The notes: a model not told the origin generated them from the sequence alone. A stretch of 28,314 nt of DNA from Silene noctiflora (GCA_009801015.1 VHZZ01000937.1:134457-162770), one strand, 5' to 3'; positions 12,097 through 22,797 are shown, counted from the first letter of the stretch. Translations and numbers: made by a program.

Positions 12097-12190
12097 AACA
12101 GTGACAGGTAGGTACTATGTAGGAACAACTTTCTTTACTGCTGCCAAAAAAAAAAAGACTATGCGAGTTTGTGACTTGTGAAGAAATACA

Positions 12191-12304
12191 TGTAAGACTC
12201 CCACATCGGAGAAATAGAGAAGAGTGATCTAGCTTATAACCTAAGGTGATATTCCCCCCATTGCCATTGGTTTTGGGATGAAATCTCGCCCGGGCCCATG
12301 TGCA
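12191..12304 (+). mobile_element. Short LTR-like remnant (fossil), TRIM or copia type
   Basis: Begins TGTAAGACTCCCACATCGG and ends near CGGGCCCATGTGCA, followed by ATCTAATATG. This resembles a common plant class of short LTRs that carry CCCACATCGG near the start and GGGCCCATGTG near the end, just before a methionine-tRNA primer site. No clear primer site, partner LTR or target duplication is seen, so it is a worn fragment. Recognition is by motif memory only. Confidence 0.38.
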
Positions 12305-12537
12305 ATCTAATATGACTAACTGCACATTATGTAATTAGTCTCTGCCGCTAGTTAAGACCTCTTCAATACAGAAATGTTGTCGTAAGTTTATTTTTGAGTT
12401 TACTAAAAGTATTTGAATTTTGTAATAGTTAGACTCGTTAGTTAAACTTATATTTGGTAAGAAGTTAAGTGTACGAAGTAAAAGTCTTTGACATAACAAC
12501 AACCAAGGCATCTGATCACAAAATGTTATTTGGTGGT

Positions 12538-12862
12538 TGAGGTGGCCAATTGTGTGGGTCGGTTCAACCTTACGCGGCCTACTTCTCGGATATGCTAATA
12601 ATCTCCCGCCCAACCAACTCACTATTAGCCTGTTCAAACTTGTGAACTTGCTCGGGCCGAATAAAAATTCTTAAATTTTTTTAAAAAAAGTGTAGAAATA
12701 AAATAAAATAATCTAGAAAAGAGTCGTTTGCGCACTCTGACCGTACCCCTAAGGGACGGTTCAACTTTGCTTTCCTAGAACCAACCTCCCAACCGCCCAC
12801 TTCACTCCAAAGGCCGATTTAGAGTCGACTAAGCTCGACCCTGGCCCAAACTGGCCCGCGGC
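12538..12862. mobile_element. GC-richer remnant upstream of SWEET A, possibly hAT-like
   Basis: Unusually GC-rich for the window. The left end (TGGCCAATTGTGTGGGTCGG) and the reverse complement of the right end (about 12830-12862, reading GGCCAGTTTGGGCCAGGGTCG) look like imperfect inverted ends. The interior has TTGCTCGGGCCGAA, a motif type frequent in non-autonomous hAT elements. It ends about 120 bases before the SWEET A TATA box. Confidence 0.3.
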
Positions 12863-12984
12863 CGTAATTGAGACAATAAAGTGACTAATTAAAATGTTTG
12901 AAGTAATCCATGTAGTTATAGACGCATGGACGAGCATAATTGCTCCAAAAGTATTAATAATAGTGAGATGGGTCCTAATACTTG

Positions 12985-12994
12985 TATATAAATA
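12985..12994 (+). promoter_or_regulatory. TATA box of SWEET A
   Basis: TATATAAATA lies about 190 bases upstream of the SWEET A start codon. A transcription start about 30 bases downstream would give a 5' UTR of roughly 155-160 bases. In other plants TATA-proximal DNA of clade III SWEET genes is a target of pathogen TAL effectors; nothing here shows that for this gene. Confidence 0.6.
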
Positions 12995-13175
12995 GCCACA
13001 CTCATTCTCTTGGTTAATCAGATAACATTCTCAGGTGTTTCTTCTACTTTACAAACTCTCCTCTTCCTAAAAATCATAAGAAAATACATAACTTTAAGAG
13101 ATTTATTTGGAGATCAGAGTGTTCAAAATAATTGTAAACTAATTATAAATTAAACTAATTTCTAATTACAACATC

Positions 13176-15812
13176 ATGATTACTGTTCATCACCCATGGG
13201 TTTTTGCCTTTGGCATTCTAGGTATACACACTAATTCCTTACTTGATTTTTAATAAATAATCCTATGTAAGTATGATTGTACGCTAGTACTGAACTCAAT
13301 ACCATCAACCTAAATTCATTTTGTTTCAATTATTTACAATCATGAACTTTTAGTAAGTGAAATAACATCGTAAACGCAAAATATAACTATTTTAATGCTA
13401 TTTTTGTTCGAATTTCTTAATATTAAAACCCTCATTTTTGTCCATTTTTTTTTCCCTTTTTTACACATCAATTAATCACTTATTTTGCATTATTTGTTTA
13501 TTATAGAAACTAACAAGCTAAGTGTTTTTTTAGATAATTATTATCTATTGTTATTCATAGTTATCATGATTTAATTTGTGTACCACATAGTGTTAATAAC
13601 AAGTTTGTTTAAGTAACAATAATAATGTAATTAAATCAATCACTTTTTCCACAACATAACATTCTCCAATCATCACACTAAGACATTATTATCGTTTTCC
13701 TTAAATTTATTACTTTAAATATAACAACCTTGTTTTATCTTACTTTATATTGCTAACAATAATTAATTTGTCTCCTTGTGTGACTCGACATTTTTCAGGA
13801 AACGTCATCTCTTTCATGGTGTTTCTTGCACCTCTGTAAGTATTATTTTAACTTAACTTTTCACTTTAAACCTATACATGAACAATTGGTCTCTTATTAG
13901 TCATATACATGAACAATTGGTCTCTTATTAGTTGTGAAGGATCAAAACTTGTGACGATGAAATATGATATTTTATAATAAAAAGTAACCATCGATGATTT
14001 CTTATTTTTCAGATAATGATTATACGTTATTATAATGGTATTTCTCCGTCACAAGCTGAGAATTTTTGATATATGAACCAATATTAATCCCAAAAGTGAC
14101 TAATTAAGGGCTAAAGTTTTAATGTAATTATTACTTAATTTTGCAGGCCAACATTTATAAGGGTTTACAAAAAGAAATCAACAGAAGGGTTTCAATCAAT
14201 ACCGTATGTTGTTGCCATTTTCAGTGCCATGCTATGGATTTACTACGCAATGCTCAAAGGCAATTCACTCCTCCTAATCACCGTTAATGTCGCCGGAGTT
14301 ATAATCGAGACCATTTACGTTGTCGTTTACATCACCTATGCTCCTAGACAAGCAAAGGTACGTACGTACATACGTACCAAATATATATAGGGTTAGCTTC
14401 TGATAGCGTTATTATTTAATTTTTTATTTCGTTGTTGCGAGAAATGACATGGAATTGTTTGATTTCAGATGTTTACATTGAAGCTTCTATTGTTTATGAA
14501 TTTTGGAGGATTTGGCGTGATTGTTCTTCTTTGTCACTACTTAACAAAAGGAGAGACTAGAATCCAAGCTTTTGGATGGGTTTGTGTTGCATTTTCAGTT
14601 AGTGTTTTCGCCGCGCCCTTAAGTGTTATGGTAAGTTCTCGGTAAAACCGGCCTACACATTACTCCTCTTCTAGTTATCTCGAATTGCAACATTTCATTA
14701 AAGTACTACTCATATATTCAACCAATGTTATAGGACGAGTTTTTCTTCTCATGTATCGATTGTAACTAAAAGCAAGTCTAATAACCGGCTAATCAAAAAT
14801 GTAAATTCATCATTTTTGTTGTTGTCAAAATCGTCTCTTTTAATGTCGATCAAGACATAAGTAGGTTAAAATAAACGTACCATAAATGACGTACGGCATA
14901 GGTAACCAAGGAAAAGACTACTTTTCATAAATCCCTTGAATAACTTGTAAGACAAGGAATTGATCGTAAAATACATTGAACAATAGCTATTGAACTTAGA
15001 TTATTACAATTTTATTTTATTTTCGTCATGAAAACAAATTGATCGAGTGCATTATTTAAATCCTAGATTATTAATAATCTACAATTTGTAAAGCTAATTT
15101 TGTTATCGTGCATGAAAATTTGTATTTGCAGAGGTTGGTGATACGTACAAAGAGCGTCGAGTTCATGCCATTCAATTTATCCTTATGTCTCACCTTAACC
15201 GCAACCATTTGGTTCTTCTATGGTTTTGTCCAGAAGGACCTTTACATCACGGTAACTCTATTTCTTCATTTTCACTATTTTCCATACGAGCTACTCTCGA
15301 GTTAAGTTAGCTGACATTTACATAACTGGTTTCGAACCCTAGTGTTAGTTTATAGCTAGAATGTTAGATTCCATCTTCGTGACAATTCTAGTTCAGCTAG
15401 TTGACATTTACATACGAATTTATGATTATTATTGCAGCTTCCGAACATTGTAGGGTTCGTATTTGGAGTAGTACAAATGATACTATACGGAATATACAGA
15501 AAATACGACAAGATGGCTAAGAAGCAGAAGTTACCAGAACAAGTAGTTGAGATTACAAGTCCAGTGAAGCAAAACGACACCGTTGAGACCGCAATAAATT
15601 GCGTACCAAAAACAAAGGATATAATTCATCCACAAGAGAATAATAATGTTGAGGTTGTGATTGATGCCAACATGCATGAAATTAACGAAGAGGCTAGTAA
15701 TAGCCACGAGGTATACTTGCATGGGCAGCCTCAAATTATTCCAACAACATGCAACGTCGATCTCGAGTCGATTGGTCCGTGTTCGGTCCAATTGGTTGAG
15801 TGTGCCGTTTGA
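13176..15812 (+). CDS. SWEET: SWEET A: SWEET-family sugar transporter, six exons, 316 aa
   Basis: Exons: 13176-13221, 13799-13835, 14147-14357, 14469-14630, 15132-15251, 15438-15812; all introns are GT-AG and the sum is 951 nt. The product is a seven-helix SWEET uniporter made of two MtN3/saliva triple-helix bundles (about residues 7-93 and 99-212) joined by a linker helix, with a cytosolic tail of about 100 residues. Visible family marks are PLPTF (27-31), [10 protein letters not shown] (39-48), N75, AAPLSVM (146-152), [10 protein letters not shown] (157-166), W179 and LPN (193-195). The counterparts of the Arabidopsis SWEET1 pocket (S54, N73, W176, N192) appear to be S54, N75, W179 and N195. 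The start codon gives the short N-terminus usual in the family ([13 protein letters not shown]). The pattern resembles clade III (SWEET9-15), typically sucrose exporters at the plasma membrane; this is family inference. It looks intact. Confidence 0.93.
13873..13932 (+). repeat. Tandem duplication (31-bp period) in SWEET A intron 2
   Basis: TATACATGAACAATTGGTCT plus nine more bases occurs at 13873-13901 and 13904-13932, identical over 29 bases and separated by two bases. Confidence 0.9.
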
Positions 15813-16973
15813 TCAAGGGCAAAAAATGTTGCATTGGTTACTAAATAATGTAGGAAGTACTTTGTGTATGTAAATTTTCGAGGTTGTCTTTAATTTGTAG
15901 GGCTAAGGGCTAACTTTGGTGGGTTATATGAAGGGTATGTACCTTTAGATTGAGGGATGCTCCCTCTTTTTAATTTCCACTACTACCTAACCAATTAGGA
16001 AGCCAACTTTAAATTTGTTGTTATTATGTTGTGTATGATCGAGTTTTATGATGATGTTTCCCTTTTACTAATTGTGTAATTCAATGTATTATTATATTTA
16101 ATACCTAATTAGATAACGGTGGTAAACAATGTTAACCACGTGTATGCTGAATGATCTATCGCGTTTTCACTTTCAGATCGATTCATATTAATCGTGTATG
16201 AATTGTGTTTTCATTTAGACCAAAATGTCATTCTTCGATATATAACACCAAGAAGGAAAATATAACAACCGAATTTCTGAAGTTGGTGGTGTGAATGCGT
16301 GGTAAGAACTCTAATCTGTTAAATCAATGGTAAGGGGTTTGATTCAAGGAGATTAACTCGATGATCTGTAATAAAATCATGAGTACGTTAGACATTATTA
16401 GATTACAAAACTATTGATTAGGTTTAGCCATTATTAATAATTGAAATTTCCTTATGGTCGTGAGAAAGACTTTATTAACTAAACTAACGGACATTTACAT
16501 ATATAATCTCTCATAACATTATTGGATAAGCTAGCTGACATCTAGACAAGAATAGCTATCTCCCTCAAAAGTTGTTAAGCTAACAATTACCAAAAAATAC
16601 ACGGTAGAAACATGGTCTTAAATCGACAACGCGACTACAAGTCAAATTCACAAGAAAATCAAAGACTAGTCAACCACAAATTACATACGAAGTATATCAT
16701 ATATGGACCATCTTATCATGGCATATATAGTGCCCTAATGCTGTCTTTAACAAGTTTTATATGGAGATTATTTCCAATACGTCTGTATAAAATCTAAGTG
16801 CGAGTTGCAATCTTACAACTAAATTATGGTACCATGCATCTATTCATCCATATATTACATTTGAATTTGAAGACCAAAACTCTGCAACTTATATTTTCTT
16901 TATTTCCATCATTTATTTATCTTTTTTTTCACAAAGATATAGGAGAGAGTAGGAGACCATTTGTGATTGTTAT
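15813..16973. other. 3' flank of SWEET A and gene-free DNA
   Basis: The first 250-300 bases are probably the 3' UTR and terminator region of SWEET A; no clean AATAAA was seen near the stop, though AT-rich near-upstream-like sequence is at 16080-16105. A weak tRNA-like pair of boxes is near 16295-16340. The rest shows nothing I can name. Confidence 0.4.
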
Positions 16974-17400
16974 TTTTTTTTTTTTTTTTGAGGGAAGCAG
17001 AGGAACCATTTTATTAATCATTCGGGCCAGAGGCCTCCAAAAGTACAAGTGACAAAATGCTCTCGGGAATCGACCCAACCCAAACCCTTACCGAATAAGA
17101 CAAAGGGGTCAGATGTGCAAGACTATGAGCAACAAAATTTTTATCCCTAGGAGTAAAACTAAACTGACAACTATCAAACATACGCGCTAACTCCGAGACA
17201 ACCTTACCACACATACCAAAATAATTAGAAGGGAAGCACTTGAATTTTAACATCGTGATCAAAGTCATGCAATCCGACTCCGGGATCACGTGACCATTTC
17301 CCATTTGCCACGTAGTCCTCATCCCAAATTCCGCTGCTTTAACCTCGGCTATCTTCGGGCTCCATTTCTCTCGAACTTGATGAACACCCGCGCGCTCCAC
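16974..17400 (-). mobile_element. 5'-truncated LINE, RNase H end only
   Basis: Minus-strand open frame 17400-17014 reads as the end of a LINE RNase H-like domain: KWSPKIAEVKAAEFGM with the catalytic Glu, PESDCMTLI with the Asp, and SFTPRDKNFVAHSLAHL, the usual last motif. A run of about 16 T at 16974-16989 is the A-tail seen from the other strand. The first catalytic Asp lies upstream and is lost. No convincing target-site duplication was found; the 5' end abuts a hAT-like element. It is not a copy of the longer LINE at 19331, from which it differs greatly in sequence. Confidence 0.7.
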
Positions 17401-17886
17401 CGTCCCTCGGCTCGCTAAAACTCGAGCTCGGTTCGGTCAAAGCTCAGTCTAAGCTCGGCTTGAAAGCTTAACGAGCCTAGCCGAGCTAACATTGGCTCGC
17501 CTCGAAAAGCGCGCGAGCAGCTCGAATTTGTGTGTTAAATAAGATATTACTCGTATTTATAAAATTTATCCTGATTATATATTTGTATCATACAGATAAA
17601 ATGTCTCATTGATTTCTAAATATTTGTAAATGTAACCTTGTAGCGTTATTATTGAAAATATCTTCTAGCTTTGTTATTGAAAATATAAAAAAAAAACGAA
17701 AATTTTACAAATATATATAGGCTCGAATTTGGCTCGAGCTCGCGTTAAAGCTTTATAAGCTTGATTATAAGCACACTTTTTTCAAGTTCGGGTAATCTCG
17801 AGATCGGCTCGAACTCGAGTTTTTCTTTATGAGTACAAGTCGAGCAAGATCAAGTTTTGCTAGGCTGCTCGTTATCACCTCTAGAA
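17401..17886. mobile_element. hAT-like non-autonomous element with CTCG/CGAG-rich ends
   Basis: Both ends are packed with GAGCTCG and GCTCGG motifs around an AT-rich centre. The right end, reverse complemented, begins CTAGAGGTGATAACGAGCAG, a form common in plant hAT ends. Its subterminal block AGCAAAACTTGATCTTGCTC aligns loosely with CGCTAAAACTCGAGCTCGG at the left end (about 17413-17431). The left terminus itself is not clear and may have been lost where the LINE fragment begins. No transposase is encoded. Confidence 0.45.
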
Positions 17887-18087
17887 ATAGGTAAATAATT
17901 GACCGATACTAAGGAAATATCATATACCACAAACTTTTAATGGAATAGGCTAGCTAGTTAACAATAAGAAATTCTTAGCTTTTTGGCCATCGGCACAGCA
18001 GAGGCCAACAAGAGGTACCAGGGATTTTCTAGAATTCTTTGAAATTTTAGTTATTTTCGAATCGGTGACCAGGTTTACAAGATTACT

Positions 18088-18180
18088 CCATTTGGATCGG
18101 GTCCAAGAAGCCTACTTGGTCTAGTTTTAAGACAATCCAAACCACACCATTTGGATCGGGTCCAAGAAGCCTACTTGGTC
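18088..18180 (+). repeat. Perfect 34-bp direct repeat
   Basis: The sequence starting CCATTTGGATCGGGTCCAAG is at 18088-18121 and again at 18147-18180, 59 bases apart, with no mismatch. The 25 bases between are unrelated. Confidence 0.9.
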
Positions 18181-18470
18181 AAGTAGTAGCCCATTACCTT
18201 CCCTATTAGTTGGTACACAACAATGAACCAATTATACAAGTATTGTATAATTTGTATCTAAAGTTATGTCTTTAAATAATTACCTAATTATTAATGAATG
18301 ATCCAAATCATCTACCAAAAAAGTTGGTGAGACAAATGTACGAACGCACCATAATAGTATAGTTGTTGTTTCATTTAGTTTTTATAAACAACTTATTAGT
18401 GCATAAGCTATCCAAATTTAAACATAATATTTTTTATCATGTACCGAGTACAATGCATTTGGATCATTCA

Positions 18471-18585
18471 GAAAACAAGCTCTTTATGTTCCTAACACAA
18501 GAGTAAGGTTGCGTACAACGGAGTCTCCCTTACCTTGCAATTTACGAGGGTCATTAAAACAGTGGGATAATATTGTTGTTGGCTT
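18471..18585 (+). mobile_element. SINE remnant with Angio-domain-like body
   Basis: Contains CAAGAGTAAGGTTGCGTAC (18498-18516), TCTCCCTTACCTTGC, ACGAGGGTCATTAAAACAGTGGGATAA and a TTGTTGTTG end, in that order. This follows the body shared by many angiosperm tRNA-derived SINEs (tobacco TS-like and the Angio-SINE group). The tRNA-like head that should precede it, with boxes A and B, is not recognisable. No flanking duplication was found. Confidence 0.55.
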
Positions 18586-19146
18586 GATTCTGCCTCTTGT
18601 CGCATACAAATTATTAATTAGAAATAAATAACGATAAACAAGATTAATTAATATAATTTGAATAATATTTTGAAGTTCAATAATGTAAGCCCATGAAGGC
18701 AAGAGGACCAAACCCTTTATAGCTTTATACAAGTGCTCTAAGATCAATCTATAGTAGCAATAGCAATATCATCAGTGATTCATAATTCTGTAGTTAGTGC
18801 ACCAAAGGCAAAAGCCAAAGCCATAAAGAGTGCATACAATTATTAGGAAGAGCAAGTGTATATGTATTCATTCGCTTTGTTATGTGCACCAAATATTTGG
18901 CCTCCTCTCTTTTTTAATTTCCTACTTTTCTTCATCTTCTTTTGTCACATTAGATCGTGGCAGGAAATTTGGAAATTGTATTCAAAAAAACGTAAATCAC
19001 AAACATCCTTGAAAAATCAAAAGGAAAATTCAACATGATAATTGCATACTGCTTTCCTCTCAAGATTCTATTTTCCACTTGTTTATATCTTCTTCAATCA
19101 TGGATCGTCGTTAATTTATGTATAAGCTCAGCAGATGCATGTATGT

Positions 19147-19212
19147 CAGGTAGTTTAATTGATTGAAAAGTCATAAAATTTGGTATTTATGGTGACCCGA
19201 GTTCAAATCTCG
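19147..19212 (+). repeat. tRNA-like (SINE head) remnant
   Basis: GGTAGTTTAATTGATTGAA (box A-like) is followed at tRNA-like distance by GAGTTCAAATCTCG (box B-like, 19199-19212). It ends 105 bases before the LINE target duplication. No intact tRNA cloverleaf is seen. Confidence 0.3.
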
Positions 19213-19330
19213 TTAATAAAGCATCAAATTTATCTTAATGACTTTCTGTACACAAAAAAATGTAAAAATGGAAAAAAAATAATTACTTAGGTCTTGTAAT
19301 ATAAATTTATCATTTGTTTTTAACCATGAC

Positions 19331-20964
19331 ATTTTTTTTTTTTGGCAGCAGTAAATAGAAGGTTTACAATCCCAATTCAGCCCTAGCTAGGTTATGGGAA
19401 ACCTTATTAAGTTTACGAGGTAAAAACTAAAACAAATACAATGAAACAAGGGTAATAAAGACTCAATGTCATGAAGAGTTCCCTTAGTCATATGGTGGTA
19501 CTTCTCAACTTTCGCAAGTTGAAGGAGAAGCTGCAGACAATCAGAGGAAACATGAAGATGGAGAATACTATGTCTCACAACCCATAGGATAAGATCTCTA
19601 ATTGTTCTAGCTTCAGCTTGAATAGCACTTTCAGCTTGAAACCTGCAAGCAAAAGAACTCACACAAAGACCAACAGGCGAATAAATCACCCAACCAAGAG
19701 AAGCATCAAACGAGTCCAGCCAGCTAGCATCAACTTTGGCAAGGAAAGGCAAGCAAGAACCTTTGTTACCAACCATATAAAATGGTAGATGGTTTCTAAT
19801 AACCCTTCTCAGAAATTCATTAGAATCCGTAATCAAAGACCTAAAGAAGGGGACCAAGGTGCTCCTAGGACACGCAACATCAAGAGCTGATCTGGCGACA
19901 CAATCCTGGAGCTTATAGAAAAAAGTCAACTGAAAAAGATTTACCTGAGAAGATGATCTCATTCCTAAGACGCCAAATACTCCAAATGATAGAGGAGAAA
20001 GATGATGACCAATTCATCAGCATTTGGCTTAGAATCCAGAAAAGAAATCCAATTAAAGATCCAGACACGCAGATGAATGGAGTCATTGAAGTCCGTAGAG
20101 ATTCCCAGCGTAGAACAAGCCCACAAGCGTTTAACCAAAGGACAAGAACGGAACAAATGATCAATAGACTCAATGGAGCAAGAATCACGACAGAAGGGAC
20201 AAGAGTGATCAATCATTATGTTGCGTCTCAAAAATTCGGCTCCCACAGAGAGGGTGTCCGTAATAACCCTCCATAAAAGAATCTTCCATACTTGAGGACC
20301 GGGGAGAAGCCAAAGTCGCTGTTTACATAATTTCTCACCGGAGAAGTTAATTCGGTTAATGTCCGTAAGAGAACAAGCGGAACTCAGATGGGCAGAAAGA
20401 CAAGAGGCATACCCACTTTTCACAGAGTAAAGACCAGAAGGAGAATTTTTCCAAAACACATAGTCTTTAGGAATAGACTCACAAATCGCGGCATAGCACA
20501 GATACGCTTGCCCCATACGGGATCAAAAAGGTCCATAATAAAATCTTGATTCCACTGCAACGAGGGGAGAATGAGGTCTTTAATCGTTAAATCAAGCATA
20601 GTCTGCGGAGGTGGAAAACCGAAACTAGTAATACAACTTGGTGCATCACCATTAACCCAGTTAGACTTCCAAATATTAAGATTCGAATTGGTACCAAACT
20701 TACAGCCAAGTCCAAAGAAAACCAACTCCATACCATAGGAGATACTTCTACATCCCCAAGACGAAGCCACGCACTTTTTCAAGGTCTCAGGCATAGCAAA
20801 ACAGTTGTTCTGTATGATCTTATTATAAAAAACTTTACTTAACAACGAGTCCCGAGCAGTAAGAACCTTCCACGCAAGTTTTCCCAGTAACGCCTGATTT
20901 AAGCACCTGATATTTCTAATACCTAGACCACCTTCAGATTTTGGTAAGCTTATGATATTGCAAA
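19331..20964 (-). mobile_element. 5'-truncated LINE, 3' half of ORF2
   Basis: On the minus strand this is the end of a plant L1-type LINE. It has the region after the reverse transcriptase palm (LPKSEGGLGIRN), the zinc-binding domain (CPFCRDS ... DHLFRSCPLVKRLW, about 20140-20220) and an RNase H-like domain at the end. The poly(A) tail appears as 12 T at 19332-19343. TTTTAACCATGAC at 19318-19330 and 20965-20977 is a 13-bp target-site duplication. The endonuclease and most of the reverse transcriptase are missing. At least three frameshifts separate the domains (near 20510, 20030 and 19945), so it is dead. Confidence 0.85.
19387..19962 (-). pseudogene. LINE RNase H-like domain
   Basis: Open frame at the 3' end of the LINE. 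It carries the RVT_3 pattern: KVDASW with the first Asp, QAEARTIRDLI with the Glu, and SSDCLQLL with the second Asp. In the plant LINE family this domain removes RNA from the RNA-DNA hybrid. It reads cleanly for 191 codons up to a stop about 45 bases before the A-tail, but upstream frames are shifted relative to it. Confidence 0.7.
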
Positions 20965-20977
20965 TTTTAACCATGAC

Positions 20978-22797
20978 TTAAAGTCATATAATATTGCAAA
21001 TTTTATGTTCTAATTTATGAGGCATATCAAAAAATTCCATAGACAATTATGCGTTTCTAATTAAATTAATGAAATTGATTCATAACACACTCTAAGACCT
21101 ACAACTTTTTTTAGATTTATCAAACACGTCGGCCAAGTCAGATCATCATTATACATATTAGGCCAAGTGTTGAATCAAACACCAGATTGGCTGAGATAAG
21201 TCAGAGTGAGAGTATAGGCTAGACAAAATTATCTCATTTACCATTTATCATAATTGGGGAAGTGGGAAGAAAATTAAAATGCAGATAGAGTATTGAATAA
21301 TAATAATATTAACTTTTAAATTGAACCAATCACTACCACTATAGATTTTAAAATTATTTGATTTTCGACTAATGTTTTATATTATTTTGATAATTAACAA
21401 ATGATAATGATTCAAGTATCTGTCTTTTTTCTTTCTTTTTATACTATTACATTTAATAGTTTCTAAATATTTACAACATTTCTTATATATGTTATTAAGT
21501 GTATATATACAACCAAGTTGCTTAATTTTCCAAAAAGTAGGGATGAAAATGAATTGAACCCGTCCATTAGTCATTTTTTTTTTTTAAACTTTTGCTAAGC
21601 AATTATGGTATAAGTATAATACTGCATATGTCAACTAGTTTAACTTGTATAATTACGAGAGGTGACATTATTTATTCAGCATTGTGGCTTTCTTATAAAT
21701 TGGCATTATTGCCTTAGAAAAATGTGTCTCTCCGTATGTTCTTATTTGTCTTTTCACGATGCGAATAATATAATCTGTACCAAGCAACTTCTACTTAATC
21801 TACAAATTAAAATATCTTAATAAAATCTGTTGAGAAAATCCGTTATTTATTAAAATATCTTAAAATAATCTGTTATTATCAATCTGCTGAGTGCCAAATT
21901 GTCAATAGACAAACATGACCTAATTAATTAAGCTAGACATAAGAAATGGTATAACGTTTTTGGTACTTGGCGTTTTGTTTGAAAGACCTTTGTGCCCGAT
22001 CTTCTGTTCATATATATGTTTGGTAGCTCTAACTTTTATTTTTGAGTTGTTCATTTCTAAACTTTATACTTTGAAAACATTTCATTTTTTCTTCGTGTTG
22101 AGAATTGTGGAAGAGATTGTATTATTGATTCATTTGTTTTAACTATTACAATTACGGTGTATATGTAATACTACTCAAAATCTACAATATACGTAACCAA
22201 ATATATCTTATATTAAAATCACAATATTATTCTCTACGATATATTTCAATAAACCGTGTTCCTAAATTATGATCTGCCATATCTTAACTTATCGATACAT
22301 ATCTCAACGATTATGGGGATGAGAATTTGGAATTGAGGACAAGGTTGGTATTAGAACTAAATAGAAGTGATAAAGGGTTATTAGAAGTAACTTATGAGTT
22401 GTAAGCCTTAAACTTGTTAGTGGTACACATCAGAAAGATTACAACTTGAATCTTTACCCCCCAATTAAGAGCAGTAACAAACGACAACTAGGAGAAGAAT
22501 ATTACAAAGTGCATAGATCAATTTACCAGATATAGTCAAATGATCGAGCATAAAAATGCCAAAAAAAAAAATGAAATGTAAATAAAGGAAGGAAAAAAAT
22601 AATTTGGTCAAGCTTAGGCAAGTGCATGCCAGGAATAATTACGTAAAATGGCTTACCACAGATTCTCATATTATAATACCGTTTTACTTTTGGAGATATA
22701 GCCGATTTGTGAATCATCCTATTAGCCAACGTTGTACGGGTCCAAATTAAATCGAGCTAATTTAAAGGATAAGTTGTAGTTAACGGTAAGAGGGTTT
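20978..22797. other. Gene-free AT-rich DNA
   Basis: No domain-bearing frame, repeat unit or element end was recognised in this stretch between the LINE and the small LINE-like fragment. Small open frames at 21377-21574, 21960-22142 and 22523-22729 look like chance. Confidence 0.5.

Larger units (their letters stand above)
8333..12171 (+). pseudogene. Retroposed mRNA copy of a TPR-domain gene, with target-site duplication and poly(A)
   Basis: GACTATGCGAGTTTG occurs at 8333-8347 and again at 12157-12171. The second copy directly follows 11 A residues (12146-12156). A perfect 15-bp direct repeat plus a 3' A-tail is the signature of target-primed insertion by a LINE machinery. Between the repeats lies what reads like a spliced transcript: a long pyrimidine-rich leader (about 8348-9015), an intronless coding part (about 9016-10161 or further) and a 3' part up to the A-tail. 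No reverse transcriptase is encoded, so this is a retrocopy of a host mRNA rather than a LINE. A solo LTR inserted later at 10648-12096; without it the copy is about 2.35 kb. The parent gene was not seen in this window. Confidence 0.82.

Noticed and set aside
15108-15305. 65-codon frame across SWEET A exon 5
   Set aside because: It is exon 5 read through into the flanking introns, not a separate gene.
17527-17541. ATTTGTGTGTTA as a target duplication of the LINE tail at 16974
   Set aside because: It differs by an indel from the left flank ATTTGTGATTGTTA and lies inside the hAT-like element, so it is probably coincidence.
19953-20276. 107-codon open frame on + over the LINE
   Set aside because: It is the antisense shadow of the LINE zinc-binding region.
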